Shown: positions 1 to 7,449, counted from the first letter of the stretch. The stretch is DNA of 17,597 bases from Gaiellasilicea sp051005735 (GCA_051005735.1 JBPCJB010000063.1:1-17597); one strand, 5' to 3'. The notes: a model not told the origin generated them from the sequence alone. A program made the numbers and translations.

Positions 1-1056
1 CTTGGCCCAGTCCATCGGCTCTGGACGCCGGAAGTCCGAATGCACCTCGACGGCAAGGCCGCCCTGCTCGAGCGAGCGACGGACCGCGTCGAACACCTCG
101 ACCACGTGTGCGGCATGCTCGCCGCTCGAACGGTGCGGGCGTCCGGCTTCGACGGCCTCCGCGAGCTCGACGAGCGCCCGTCCCCAGTCGATCCCGTGGA
201 AGGGCTCGCGCACCGGCGGGATCGTCGCGTACTCGCCGCCGCGCGCCTGCAGCTCGATTCGCGAGTCGGCCTCTGCCCAGGTGGGCAGGTAGAGCGAGCC
301 GTCGTCGCCGTGGAGCTCGAGGCCGCGCTGCTTGCCCGGGCCGACGTAGAAGCTCGCCGTGAGGCGGACGAGGACGCCGTCCGCCAGCTCGACGCTCGCG
401 ACGATGAAGTCCGGCGCCGCGGGCGTGAACAGGCTTCCGTCGAGCCGCGTTCGCTCGGGCTCGAGCGTCTTCGCGAACGCCTGCACGCTGCGCGCAGGGC
501 CGAACAGCGCGGTCACGATCGTCAGCGGATAGACACCGACGTCGACGAGCGGCCCGACCTCGTAGAGGCTGCGCGGGTCCGGGTGCCAAGCCTCGACCCG
601 ACCCCAGTTGGCCTCGGCGTAGATCGCTCGAACCTTGCCGATCGCTCCCTCGCGGACGAGCTTCCACGCCGTCTGTGGCGCCTCGCCGAGGAGCGTCGTC
701 GGGGCGCTGCTCAGCCTGACGCCGTCCCGGCTCGCCTGCTCGACGAGGGCGCGTGCCTCGTCGTAGGTCAACGCGAGCGGCTTCTCGCTGTGGACGTGCT
801 TGCCCGCGGCGAGAGCGGCGCCGCTGACCTCGAAGTGGGCCTGCGGCGAAGTGAGGTTGACGACGGCGTCGACGGCCTCGTCCGCGAGGAGCGCTTCGAG
901 GTCCGGATACTCCACCCCTCCGTGCGCGCCGACGAGCGCGGCTGCCCGGCCGGCAAGGGGGTCGGTCGCGCCGGCGAGCTCGAGCTCCGGCGCGTTCACG
1001 ATCGCGGCGGCGTAGCGAGCGGCGATGTTGCCGGCCCCCGCAAGGCCGACCCTCAT
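1..1056 (-). CDS. Gfo/Idh/MocA-family NAD(P)-dependent sugar oxidoreductase (3' end cut by window)
   Basis: I translated this frame by hand from the ATG at 1056; it stays open for 352 codons to position 1 and ends in ...PMDWAK, so only a few C-terminal residues are probably missing (the family is usually about 330-390 aa). The N-terminus MRVGLAGAGNIAARYA is a Rossmann nucleotide-binding strand and loop (GAGNIA). VNLTSP followed by HVHSEKPLA contains the EKP motif whose Lys is catalytic in this family. Such enzymes oxidise or reduce sugars, inositols or glycosides with NAD(P). The start overlaps the stop of the upstream TIM-barrel gene as ATGA, indicating translational coupling. An in-frame ATG at 1065 is an alternative start. 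Substrate cannot be read from sequence; pairing with a xylose-isomerase-like protein recalls keto-glycoside or inositol catabolism. Confidence 0.93.
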   Translation of the reverse strand, partial: MRVGLAGAGNIAARYAAAIVNAPELELAGATDPLAGRAAALVGAHGGVEYPDLEALLADEAVDAVVNLTSPQAHFEVSGAALAAGKHVHSEKPLALTYDEARALVEQASRDGVRLSSAPTTLLGEAPQTAWKLVREGAIGKVRAIYAEANWGRVEAWHPDPRSLYEVGPLVDVGVYPLTIVTALFGPARSVQAFAKTLEPERTRLDGSLFTPAAPDFIVASVELADGVLVRLTASFYVGPGKQRGLELHGDDGSLYLPTWAEADSRIELQARGGEYATIPPVREPFHGIDWGRALVELAEAVEAGRPHRSSGEHAAHVVEVFDAVRRSLEQGGLAVEVHSDFRRPEPMDWAK

Positions 1057-1829
1057 CCGAGCCATGCCTCGAGCTGCTCGAACATCGCGCGAATCTCCTC
1101 GCTCGGGTCGTGCTCTTCCGGCTCGTGCTCGACCGTGAGCGCGCCCGAGTACCCGATTCGCCGCAACGCGCGGACACACGCCTCGATGTCGACGATCCCC
1201 TGGCCCCAGGCGCAGGTCTCGTGCGGCTCGCCCTCGTGCAGGACGTCCTTGAGATGGACGCAGCGGACGTGGACGCCGAGCTCCTCGATCGCGCGCGCGG
1301 GGTCGTAGCCCTGCGTCGCCCACCAGCCCGTGTCGACCGTCGCGGCCATGGTTCCGGCTCCTGCCTCGATTGTCGCCAGAACCTCCGGCGGCGCTTGCTC
1401 CGGGTGGTTCTCGATCGCAAGGGTGACGCCGTGCTCCCGGAGAACAGGCGCGAGCTCGGCCGGCTCGCAGGCCAGACCGCCGGCGATCGTCGTCGTTCCG
1501 ACGGCTTCCGCGAGCTCGCAGGAGCGCACGAGGTTCGAGCGCTCGATCCACACGGCGTAGCTGGCGACCTCGAGCCCGCGTCGCGCGAGCGCTTCGCGGG
1601 CGATTGCGACGTGCTCGCCGGTCGCCCAGTCGGGATGGAGGTGGGCGCCCCAGAGGTCGATCGCGCCGAAGCCGAGCGCTCGGATCTCGCCGAGCAGCGC
1701 GTCGAGGCGCTCACCGTACGTCGCGAGCGGAGCGAACGCTTCGTTCGTCGTCCGGTCGCCGTGGCCCCAGCCGTGCATCGCGTAGTCGGTCTCGCGCGCG
1801 ACGAAGTTCGCCGTCATGAAGGCGATCAC
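1053..1829 (-). CDS. Sugar phosphate isomerase/epimerase-like TIM-barrel protein (AP endonuclease 2 / xylose isomerase-like)
   Basis: The 258-aa product reads IAFMTANFVARETDY at its start, the usual first strand of this TIM-barrel family. The probable metal-binding residues are visible in order: E140 in AIENHP, D166 in VDTGW, H192 in CVHLKD and E234 in VEHEP. I chose the GTG at 1829 because it keeps the whole first beta strand, forms a GTGA overlap with the preceding FAD gene and has AGGTG about 8 nt upstream; the ATG at 1817 would cut into the strand. The family includes isomerases, epimerases, dehydratases and keto-glycoside-cleaving enzymes acting with a divalent metal. The ATGA overlap with the following Gfo/Idh/MocA dehydrogenase suggests the two act consecutively on one sugar. 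Exact reaction unknown; cytoplasmic. Confidence 0.9.
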   Translation of the reverse strand: MIAFMTANFVARETDYAMHGWGHGDRTTNEAFAPLATYGERLDALLGEIRALGFGAIDLWGAHLHPDWATGEHVAIAREALARRGLEVASYAVWIERSNLVRSCELAEAVGTTTIAGGLACEPAELAPVLREHGVTLAIENHPEQAPPEVLATIEAGAGTMAATVDTGWWATQGYDPARAIEELGVHVRCVHLKDVLHEGEPHETCAWGQGIVDIEACVRALRRIGYSGALTVEHEPEEHDPSEEIRAMFEQLEAWLG

Positions 1830-3286
1830 AGCGCGAGCACCTGCCCAGCGTCGCGAAGGTCGTCCTGGAGTTTGGGGACGTCGACGTCCTGGACGGCAAC
1901 TCCGCGTCGCGCGGCCTGCGCGGCCGCCGTTCCGGCTGCCTGCCCGAGCAGCATCAGCGTCGGCTCCATCCGGATCGAGGCGAAGGCGACGTGCGAGACG
2001 GAGAGGCAGAGCGGCACGAGCAGGTTCTCGGCGTCCTCGCGCCTCGGGGTCAGAGCCCGATACGGAATCGGATACGGCGGCGCCGCGACCGAGAGGTAGC
2101 CCTCGTTGAAGACCGCAGGCGTGCGTGTGTACTCGGGGAGAAAGCGCCACGTTCGCTCGATCTCGCGAACGTCGATGTTGTAGGAGCCGAGCGCGACGAC
2201 GTCCGCTCGAGGACGCGGGTCGAGGAGGTCGCGCTCGGAGAGGACGATCTCGCCGAGCAGCCGGCGGCCGTCGCGCACGTAGAGCTGATGCGGCCAGCCG
2301 TTCGTGTCCTCGAACTCGTCGGCGCACGGCCCGAAGCGGGCGACCTCGGCGCGAATCCGCACGGGCACCGAGTCATCGTGCGCGAGAAAGTAGAGGAGCG
2401 ACCGCGCATGGCTGAGATGCTGCTCGCGGATCCGCCGCCGATCCTCATCGGCGCCGTCGGGATAGCCGCGATTCGAGCCGTCGAGCACGTTCAGCGAGAA
2501 CGGCCCGATCGAGTTGACGTCGCACTTCCCGTTCGGGAGCAGGTCGGGCACGAGACCGAGGAGGTCGCGGATCTCAACCTCCGCAGCCGCGAGGTAGCGG
2601 CGGAGCAACTCGAAGCTGCCGGGGTCGTACCCCGCCGGCTCGTCGAGCGGGAGGCGGTTCTCCTCGCGGTCCGTCAGGCAGAGGCGGTAGCCGTACGCCT
2701 GCAGGCCGCCGTCCCCCTCACCGAGTCGCTCGCTGGGCCAGCCGCACTCGTCGAGCTCGGGCTCGCGGATCCCCGGTAGCAGCGAGCCGTCGGCGGCGAA
2801 CGGGTCGAGGAGGACCGAGAAGTTGTGCCGCCCCGGCCGGTAGGCGGGCTGCCGCCCGGCCCAGCGCTCGCCGTAGAGCTCGCGCGGCTCGCGGCCGACG
2901 GCGTAGGGAACCTCGAGCCCGGCGAGCAGGTCGCCCTCGTAGCTCGCATCGACGTAGACGGCCGCGTCCGGCCGCTCGCTCTCGCCCAGGCGGACCTCGA
3001 CACCGGCGAGCATGGCTTCGAGGATCCGCTCCGCCACGTGCGGCTCAGGGCCTTTGATCGTCCAGAGCGGGGCGCCGTAGTGCTTTGCGACTGCAGCGTA
3101 GAAGCGCCGGGCGAGCCCGCCGAGAACGCGAGTGTCGCCGACGTCCGTCCAGGAGAGCCCGCCCGAGACCATTCCACCGACACGCCGGTCCGGCCCGTAG
3201 AGGACGACCCCGGCGCCCGCCCCTCGCGCCGCGACCGCGGCCATCACACCCGTTGCCGTGGCGCCGAACACGGCAACGTCGGTCAC
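1826..3286 (-). CDS. FAD-dependent oxidoreductase (FAD_oxidored-like family)
   Basis: The 486-aa protein begins VAVFGATATGVMAAVAARG, a Rossmann FAD-binding motif (GATATG, residues 8-13), followed by VGGMVSGGLSWTDVG. YVDASYEGDLLAG in the middle and MLLGQAAGTAAAQAA near the C-terminus are characteristic of the FAD_oxidored group often found in bacterial polysaccharide-use loci. There is no signal peptide and no added domain. The start is the GTG at 3286, which overlaps the stop of the GH84 gene as GTGA and has GGAG 8 nt upstream. A 10-bp inverted repeat lies just inside the coding start (3251-3278). It probably oxidises or reduces a sugar or sugar-derived group. The function of this family in glycan loci is poorly defined, so the substrate is unknown. 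Confidence 0.92.
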   Translation of the reverse strand: MTDVAVFGATATGVMAAVAARGAGAGVVLYGPDRRVGGMVSGGLSWTDVGDTRVLGGLARRFYAAVAKHYGAPLWTIKGPEPHVAERILEAMLAGVEVRLGESERPDAAVYVDASYEGDLLAGLEVPYAVGREPRELYGERWAGRQPAYRPGRHNFSVLLDPFAADGSLLPGIREPELDECGWPSERLGEGDGGLQAYGYRLCLTDREENRLPLDEPAGYDPGSFELLRRYLAAAEVEIRDLLGLVPDLLPNGKCDVNSIGPFSLNVLDGSNRGYPDGADEDRRRIREQHLSHARSLLYFLAHDDSVPVRIRAEVARFGPCADEFEDTNGWPHQLYVRDGRRLLGEIVLSERDLLDPRPRADVVALGSYNIDVREIERTWRFLPEYTRTPAVFNEGYLSVAAPPYPIPYRALTPRREDAENLLVPLCLSVSHVAFASIRMEPTLMLLGQAAGTAAAQAARRGVAVQDVDVPKLQDDLRDAGQVLAL

Positions 3287-4302
3287 ACGAACGGCTCCAG
3301 GAGCGCGGCGCCCGTCGCCGCGTCGACGCCGAGCTCGAGCGCCGCCACGAGCTGCTCGATCGAACCTGGGGCGGCGACTTCAGCCCGGTCGGGACCGAGG
3401 GCGTCGAGCGCTTCGCGCCCATAGTCGCCGAGCGCCCGCTCGTAGCAACGGATCGCGTCGTAGCCCGCAGGGTCGCGGGCCCAGTCGGCCATCGTGGCGA
3501 GCGCGAGCTTGGACGGCGCGGCCTGCACCATCGGGTTCGCGATCAGCCCGGCGCAGTGTCCCTCGGCGAGCCGTGGATCCCGGCCGAGGAGCGGCCCGAG
3601 GAAGAGCAGCTCGGGATCCCAGTCGTTGACCGGGTAGTTGTCCCAGAGCAGGAGCTCGTGGCCGCGGAACCGGAGCACCGCGGTGTTCAGCGCCTCTCGT
3701 GTGATTCCGAGCGAGACGACCTCGGGACCTGTCCAGTAGACGACGATCTCCGGGTGGAGGTCCTTGCTGAAGCTCCGCCGGTACGGCGAGTCGTAGGTCC
3801 CGGCGTAGCCCATCGGGCAGACGACGAGCGGCGAAGGCTGGGAGAACGTCTCGCGAAAGCGGTTGCTCAGATCGCACTGCGCAGCGCCGCTCGACCGCTC
3901 GGCGTCGCCGTAACGCGCCTCGTCCTCGGGGCAGTGCAGGGTGTGCTCGATGTCGTCCCAGAGGAGCTGGAACGAGCGGACGCCGACGCTCTGGAGCTGC
4001 CCGCACTTCCGGATCAGCGTCTCGAGCTCGGCGTCCTTCGAGTAGCAGATGTCGAGGCCCGGCGCGATCGCGTAGACGAACTCGACGCCGACCTGCTCCG
4101 CCTCGCGCACGAGCTCCTCGAGGCGCTCGATCTCCTCGTCCGGGTACGGCTCGCGCCAGCGGGCGCGGTGATACGGATCGTCCTTCGGGCCGTGGATCCA
4201 CACGTTGAAGCCCTCGCGGCCGCAGAAGCGAATCAAGTCGAGCCGCTCTGCCTGCGACCACGGCTCGCCGTAACGGCCCTCGATCACGCCTCTCACCCTC
4301 AT
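3283..4302 (-). CDS. GH84 beta-N-acetylglucosaminidase (O-GlcNAcase-type catalytic domain)
   Basis: The 339-aa protein opens with RGVIEGRYGEPWS, then GFNVWIHGPKDDPYHRARWR and FVYAIAPGLDI, the signature of the NAGidase (GH84) catalytic domain. The adjacent aspartates D116-D117 in LLWDDIEH match the catalytic Asp pair of this family, which hydrolyses terminal beta-GlcNAc by substrate-assisted catalysis. Many bacterial GH84 enzymes are large, secreted and multidomain; this one is essentially the catalytic domain plus a short helical tail, with no signal peptide, so it is likely cytoplasmic. Its ATG at 4302 overlaps the PhyH stop (ATGA), and its stop overlaps the FAD gene start (GTGA). With the mannosidases and deacetylase nearby, it may remove GlcNAc from imported glycan fragments. 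Another beta-hexosaminide substrate is possible. Confidence 0.92.
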   Translation of the reverse strand: MRVRGVIEGRYGEPWSQAERLDLIRFCGREGFNVWIHGPKDDPYHRARWREPYPDEEIERLEELVREAEQVGVEFVYAIAPGLDICYSKDAELETLIRKCGQLQSVGVRSFQLLWDDIEHTLHCPEDEARYGDAERSSGAAQCDLSNRFRETFSQPSPLVVCPMGYAGTYDSPYRRSFSKDLHPEIVVYWTGPEVVSLGITREALNTAVLRFRGHELLLWDNYPVNDWDPELLFLGPLLGRDPRLAEGHCAGLIANPMVQAAPSKLALATMADWARDPAGYDAIRCYERALGDYGREALDALGPDRAEVAAPGSIEQLVAALELGVDAATGAALLEPFV

Positions 4303-5063
4303 GCGGGCTTGACCTCGAACCTCGGGTGGCGCTGCCAGTAGAAGGCGTTCCGGCCGGCGACCATCATCCCCTGGCCCCAGTTCACGTGTTGCTCGACGCC
4401 GTTCTCGAGCACCGGCTCGTCGGCGGGATCGCGGTACTGGAAGAGCACGTTCCGCCGCGCGGCGTCGCTCGTGTTCAGGCCGGAGCCGTGGATCGTGAGA
4501 TAGCTGAAGAGGAGCACGTCACCTGCGCGGGCCGGCAGCGGCGCCCCGTCCTCGAGGGGCACGTCGAGGCTCCGGCTCGGACCCCGCGCTTCGAGCGGCC
4601 CCTGCTTGTGCGAGCCCGCGACGACGCGAAGGCAGCCGTTCTCCTCGTTCGTGTCGTCGAGGTGGACGCTCGCCGCGACGACGCTGTGCCGCGTGTGCGG
4701 GAAGTAGGGGTAGTCCTGGTGCATCGGGAACGGCGCCCCCTGCTCCGGCGGCTTCACGAGCATCTTCGTGTGGTGGAGCTGGACGTCCGGCCCGATCACA
4801 CGAGTCAGCACCTCGAGGAGCCGTGGGTTCGCCGCGGCCCGGGTGAAGGCGGCATCGTGGTACTGGACGTTGTGGAAGCCCTTGAGCACGGCTTCCTGCG
4901 CGACGTCGCTCCACGCGTGGTTCTCGTCGTGCGTCGTCCCGGCGACCGTTTCGAGGATGCGCTCGAGCGCACCGCGCATCTCCTCGACCTCGCCGGCGTC
5001 GTAGACGTCCCGGCAGAGCAGATAGCCGTTATCCTGAAAGAAATCGACGTCGGTGGTGCTCAT
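4299..5063 (-). CDS. PhyH-type Fe(II)/2-oxoglutarate-dependent dioxygenase (operon copy)
   Basis: The 254-aa protein matches the phytanoyl-CoA dioxygenase (PhyH) fold. FFQDNGYLLCRDV is the typical N-terminus; H115 and D117 in PMHQDYPYFPH form the H-x-D iron pair; H192 in TIHGSG is the distal iron ligand; R203 or R204 just after it probably binds 2-oxoglutarate. ENGCLRVVAGSHKQG is the usual pre-distal segment. The start at 5063 is clear: AAGGGAG lies 4 nt upstream and the ATG overlaps the aldolase stop (ATGA). The family hydroxylates, and sometimes desaturates or cleaves, small molecules using O2. Its place between an aldolase and a GH84 enzyme points to a sugar or amino-sugar derivative as substrate, but nothing in the sequence names it. 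Confidence 0.92.
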   Translation of the reverse strand: MSTTDVDFFQDNGYLLCRDVYDAGEVEEMRGALERILETVAGTTHDENHAWSDVAQEAVLKGFHNVQYHDAAFTRAAANPRLLEVLTRVIGPDVQLHHTKMLVKPPEQGAPFPMHQDYPYFPHTRHSVVAASVHLDDTNEENGCLRVVAGSHKQGPLEARGPSRSLDVPLEDGAPLPARAGDVLLFSYLTIHGSGLNTSDAARRNVLFQYRDPADEPVLENGVEQHVNWGQGMMVAGRNAFYWQRHPRFEVKPA

Positions 5064-5923
5064 GTTGCTCCCTTCTCGCGCCACGGCCTCCCGTGCGCAT
5101 CGACGATTGCGCCCAGCGCCTGGAGGCGCGGGACGGAGTGCTGACGGAGAAGCTCGGTCGGGTCCTCCGCCGGAAGTACGCCGGTCCAGACCGCGCGCCC
5201 GGCGAGCATCCCGGAGGCGCCGCCCTTGCAGGCTGCCTCGACAGCGGCCGGGAAGTCCGCCGGATCGACTCCCTGGGAGAGGACGACCCAGGGGCAGACC
5301 GTGACGGCGTCGATCTTCTGCGCCCAGCCGGTTATCTCCGCCGGATCGCCCTGACCCGCCAGGGGCACCTGGCACTTGTAGAGGTCGCAGCCCGTCCGCG
5401 AGAGCTCCGCCGCCGCCTCGACGATCGCCGCCTCGCGCTCGAAGCCCTCGGGGCCGCGGACGACGGGCTCGAGCACGGAGAGGAGGCCGTGCTCCCGTGC
5501 GAGGTCGGCAAAGGCGAGCGACATCTCACGGCGGCGCTGCCGCTGCGAGTCGTCGCGCCAGATCACGAGCAGCTTCAGCGCCACGACGGCGGGATCGAGC
5601 TCGGCCGGCGCCGCGAGCTCCGTGTCCTCGACGATTCCTCCGGGCGGCTGCCGGAGCGCGTCCACGGCGAGGATCAGCCCGCACGACTCCGGAAGCAGCC
5701 GGCCCGCGTTCGTCACGACCTTCGAGCCGTACGCGTCGTCGATCAGGAGGCCTGACGCGTGCGGCCCGAGCTCGCGGGCAACGGCCAGCTTGAATGCGAC
5801 GAGCCGCTCGTCGGCTGCGTCGTGCCCGTGCTCGCGGAGCATCGTCCGGAGCGACTCGCGCTGATCCATCGCGACCATCAGGAAGGCGCCGCTCGGCCGG
5901 GCGAGCGCATCGAGCGTGATCAC
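5060..5923 (-). CDS. Class I aldolase of the LacD / YihT (sulfofructose-phosphate aldolase) type
   Basis: The 287-aa protein begins with LARPSGAFLMVAMDQRESLR and contains ALKLLVIWRDD, GLLSVLEPVV, GCDLYKCQVPL, CPWVVLSQGVD and GASGMLAGRAVW. From memory this order strongly resembles E. coli YihT, which cleaves 6-deoxy-6-sulfofructose-1-phosphate, and LacD, which cleaves tagatose-1,6-bisphosphate. K183 in LYKCQ is at the Schiff-base lysine position. The GTG start at 5923 overlaps the deacetylase stop (GTGA) and has GGAGG just upstream. It probably splits a ketose phosphate into two C3 units in the cytoplasm. I cannot decide between bisphosphate, sulfosugar and deoxy-sugar substrates. No YihS-, YihV- or YihU-type partner is in the window, so a sulfosugar pathway is not supported by context. 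Confidence 0.88.
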   Translation of the reverse strand: MITLDALARPSGAFLMVAMDQRESLRTMLREHGHDAADERLVAFKLAVARELGPHASGLLIDDAYGSKVVTNAGRLLPESCGLILAVDALRQPPGGIVEDTELAAPAELDPAVVALKLLVIWRDDSQRQRRREMSLAFADLAREHGLLSVLEPVVRGPEGFEREAAIVEAAAELSRTGCDLYKCQVPLAGQGDPAEITGWAQKIDAVTVCPWVVLSQGVDPADFPAAVEAACKGGASGMLAGRAVWTGVLPAEDPTELLRQHSVPRLQALGAIVDAHGRPWREKGAT

Positions 5924-6531
5924 AGCTCCCTCCAGGCGATCAGCTCGATCCCGAGCTCGTCGATCCGGGCGCGGACGCGAGGGTTTGTGAGCGTGCGAAG
6001 CTCCTGCTCGCGCTCGGCGGTGTAGCTCGAGACGAGGTCGTCTGCATACCCTGGATGGCAGCCGAGCTCGGTGTCGCCCTCATCGAGGCTGCCGAGGATC
6101 TCCAGCAGGCGCTCGACCCCGATCGCCGGAGCGCCGTAGTAGCGAGGATCGTGCCGGACGGAACGCTCGCGCATCGGCAGCTCCTCGCGCTCGGCGAAGG
6201 CTGCGAAGGTCTCGTAGAGCGCCGGGTCCCGGTGCGTGTGATGGTGCGAGTCGAGGTGGGTCGGTCGGCCGGCCGCGAGCTCCTCGAACCGCGCGAGCTG
6301 GCGCACGAGCTCCTCCTCGCAGCGCTCGGGTGGAGCGTGGTCGAGCACGGCATGGAGCCCGACCGAGAGCCGCGGCGCCTGGCGCGCGAGCTCGACGCCG
6401 CGCTCCGCGTCCGGCCGATCAACCATCAGGCTCGTGCTGGTGACGATCCCGCGCTCGTGCGCCTCGAGGATTCCCCGGTTGATCCCCTCGGTGTAGCCGA
6501 GGTCGTCGGCGTTGACGATCAGGCGCGGCAT
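5920..6531 (-). CDS. ChbG/YdjC-family carbohydrate deacetylase
   Basis: The 203-aa protein starts MPRLIVNADDLGYTEGINRGI, the hallmark of the YdjC/ChbG family, with the metal-binding Asp in NADDLG. DSHHHTH (residues 95-100 region) supplies the metal-binding histidines, and LGCHPGY is the conserved C-terminal histidine motif. E. coli ChbG removes one acetyl group from chitooligosaccharide (GlcNAc)n substrates. This copy is somewhat shorter than the usual roughly 250 aa but has all the named motifs. The ATG at 6531 is set by the family N-terminus; I see no good Shine-Dalgarno sequence before it, so initiation may be on a very short leader. It is the first gene of the left operon, and its stop overlaps the aldolase start. 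A GlcNAc-containing substrate fits the GH84 neighbour. Confidence 0.9.
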   Translation of the reverse strand: MPRLIVNADDLGYTEGINRGILEAHERGIVTSTSLMVDRPDAERGVELARQAPRLSVGLHAVLDHAPPERCEEELVRQLARFEELAAGRPTHLDSHHHTHRDPALYETFAAFAEREELPMRERSVRHDPRYYGAPAIGVERLLEILGSLDEGDTELGCHPGYADDLVSSYTAEREQELRTLTNPRVRARIDELGIELIAWREL

Positions 6532-6546
6532 CGGAGGCTGACTCGT

Positions 6547-6564
6547 TGTGGCATCGTTACCACA
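6547..6564. promoter_or_regulatory. LacI-type operator candidate upstream of the deacetylase operon
   Basis: On the minus strand the 62-bp gap between the AraC stop and the ChbG-like start contains TGTGGTAACGATGCCACA, an 18-bp imperfect palindrome. The half-sites TGTGGTAAC and TGTGGCATC agree at 7 of 9 positions around a central CG, the usual architecture of LacI-family operators. A possible -10 hexamer TAGGAT (about 6568-6573) lies immediately upstream, so a bound repressor would cover the transcription start. No LacI gene is in the window; the regulator would be encoded elsewhere. The -35 region is not convincing. Confidence 0.4.
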
Positions 6565-6593
6565 CGATCCTAAACAGGCGGCGCGGCGCGGCG

Positions 6594-7426
6594 TCACCGG
6601 ACCCGATACTGACGCGGCGTACAGCCGCAGATCCGCCGGAACGCCCGGTAGAAGCTCGCCGCAGAGCCGAATCCGGAGTCGGCGGCGATCCGCTCGAGCG
6701 GCAGGTCGGTCGTGAGCAGGAGCCTCTGCGCGTGCGAGACGCGCAGGCGGATCACGTAGTCCCAGAGCCCGATCCCGACCCCGCGCTTGAAGAGCGTCAT
6801 CGCGTAAGTGGGGTTCAGCCCGACCGCGCGCCCGACCTCGGCGACGGTCAGCGGGCGGCGGTAGCTCTCGCCGAGGAAGCGTGCGATCCGCTCCACCTGC
6901 CCTGCGCCCGCCTCGGTCTCGGCCCGGGGGCGCGTCCGGGCCGGAACGGGACGACGCCGGCGGCGAAGCGGCGCAGCCGCGCCTCGAGCTCCAGGAGCAC
7001 GGTCCGCCGCGCCTCCGGATCGCCGCTTGCAAGCTCATCCACCCACCGCTCGAAGAAGATCCGATCGGTCGCGCCGGCGAGCTCGTCGTCCACGGCTGCC
7101 TGAATGAGCTCGCCCTCCAGCAGACGGGTCACGAACGCCGAGTCGACGCCGAGCTGGAGGAACCACGCGAGCGGCACCGTCACGTAGACGAACTCGGCCT
7201 CGCCCTCCACCTCGACGAGCCGGTGCGGCATGCCCGCCCAGAAGACGGCGGCGCGCCCGCGCTCGACGCGGTCGCGCCGGCCTCCGATCACGTAGGCGAT
7301 CGCTCCCTCGAGCACGTAGTTCAGCTCGACGTCCGTGTGCCGATGCGGCTCGTCCATCAGCCTCGGCGACCGCCGGCGCGCGACCAGCAAGGAGATGTGA
7401 GGATCTGCGAAAGATTCGGCCGTCAT
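6594..7426 (-). pseudogene. AraC-family transcriptional regulator, split by a one-base frameshift
   Basis: The first frame (ATG 7426 to about 6960) encodes an N-terminal cupin-like sensor: DEPHRHTDVELNYVLEG, then VFWAGMPHRLVEVEG. The second frame, from about QVERIARFLGESYRRP (near 6906) to the TGA at 6594, encodes a complete double helix-turn-helix AraC domain ending FRRICGCTPRQYRVR. The frames differ as if one base were missing somewhere in 6902-6960, which includes a GGGGG run at 6926-6930. One added base would restore about 277 aa, normal for this family. The full set of domain motifs argues for a recent mutation or a sequencing/assembly error rather than an old relic. If intact, it would be the local sugar-responsive activator, divergent from the PhyH gene at 7467. 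As read, the DNA-binding half is detached from the sensor. Confidence 0.85.
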
Positions 7427-7443
7427 CGCTCTTGTGTGCGCGG

Positions 7444-7449
7444 ATCATA
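7444..7449 (-). promoter_or_regulatory. Possible -10 element for the AraC-type regulator
   Basis: Read on the minus strand this hexamer is TATGAT, one change from TATAAT, in an otherwise GC-rich 40-bp divergent gap. It lies 17 nt before the AraC ATG, which would give a leader of roughly 10 nt. No recognisable -35 hexamer is found at 16-18 bp, so the call is tentative. The plus-strand dioxygenase promoter would have to lie in or beyond the same short gap. Confidence 0.3.

Noticed and set aside
40..1308. Long plus-strand ORF opposite the Gfo/Idh/MocA and TIM-barrel genes
   Set aside because: It is an antisense shadow in GC-rich DNA, with an Arg/Glu/Ala-rich sequence lacking family motifs, while the minus strand has clear conserved motifs.
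2046..2058. GGGGTCAGAGCCC as a third copy of the palindromic element
   Set aside because: The arms do not pair perfectly, and the encoded PYRALTPRRED looks like native family sequence rather than an insertion.
3085..4341. 418-aa plus-strand ORF opposite GH84
   Set aside because: Low-complexity composition, no motifs, and fully covered by the well-supported GH84 and FAD genes on the other strand.
5060..5923. A complete sulfoquinovose (sulfoglycolysis) pathway
   Set aside because: Only an aldolase resembling YihT is present; no sulfoquinovosidase (GH31), isomerase, PfkB kinase or sulfolactaldehyde reductase is visible.
6532..7038. N-terminal extension of the ChbG-like frame into the AraC gene
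   Set aside because: The family start MPRLIVNADDLG is at 6531, and the upstream part is an Arg/Pro-rich shadow of the AraC coding sequence.
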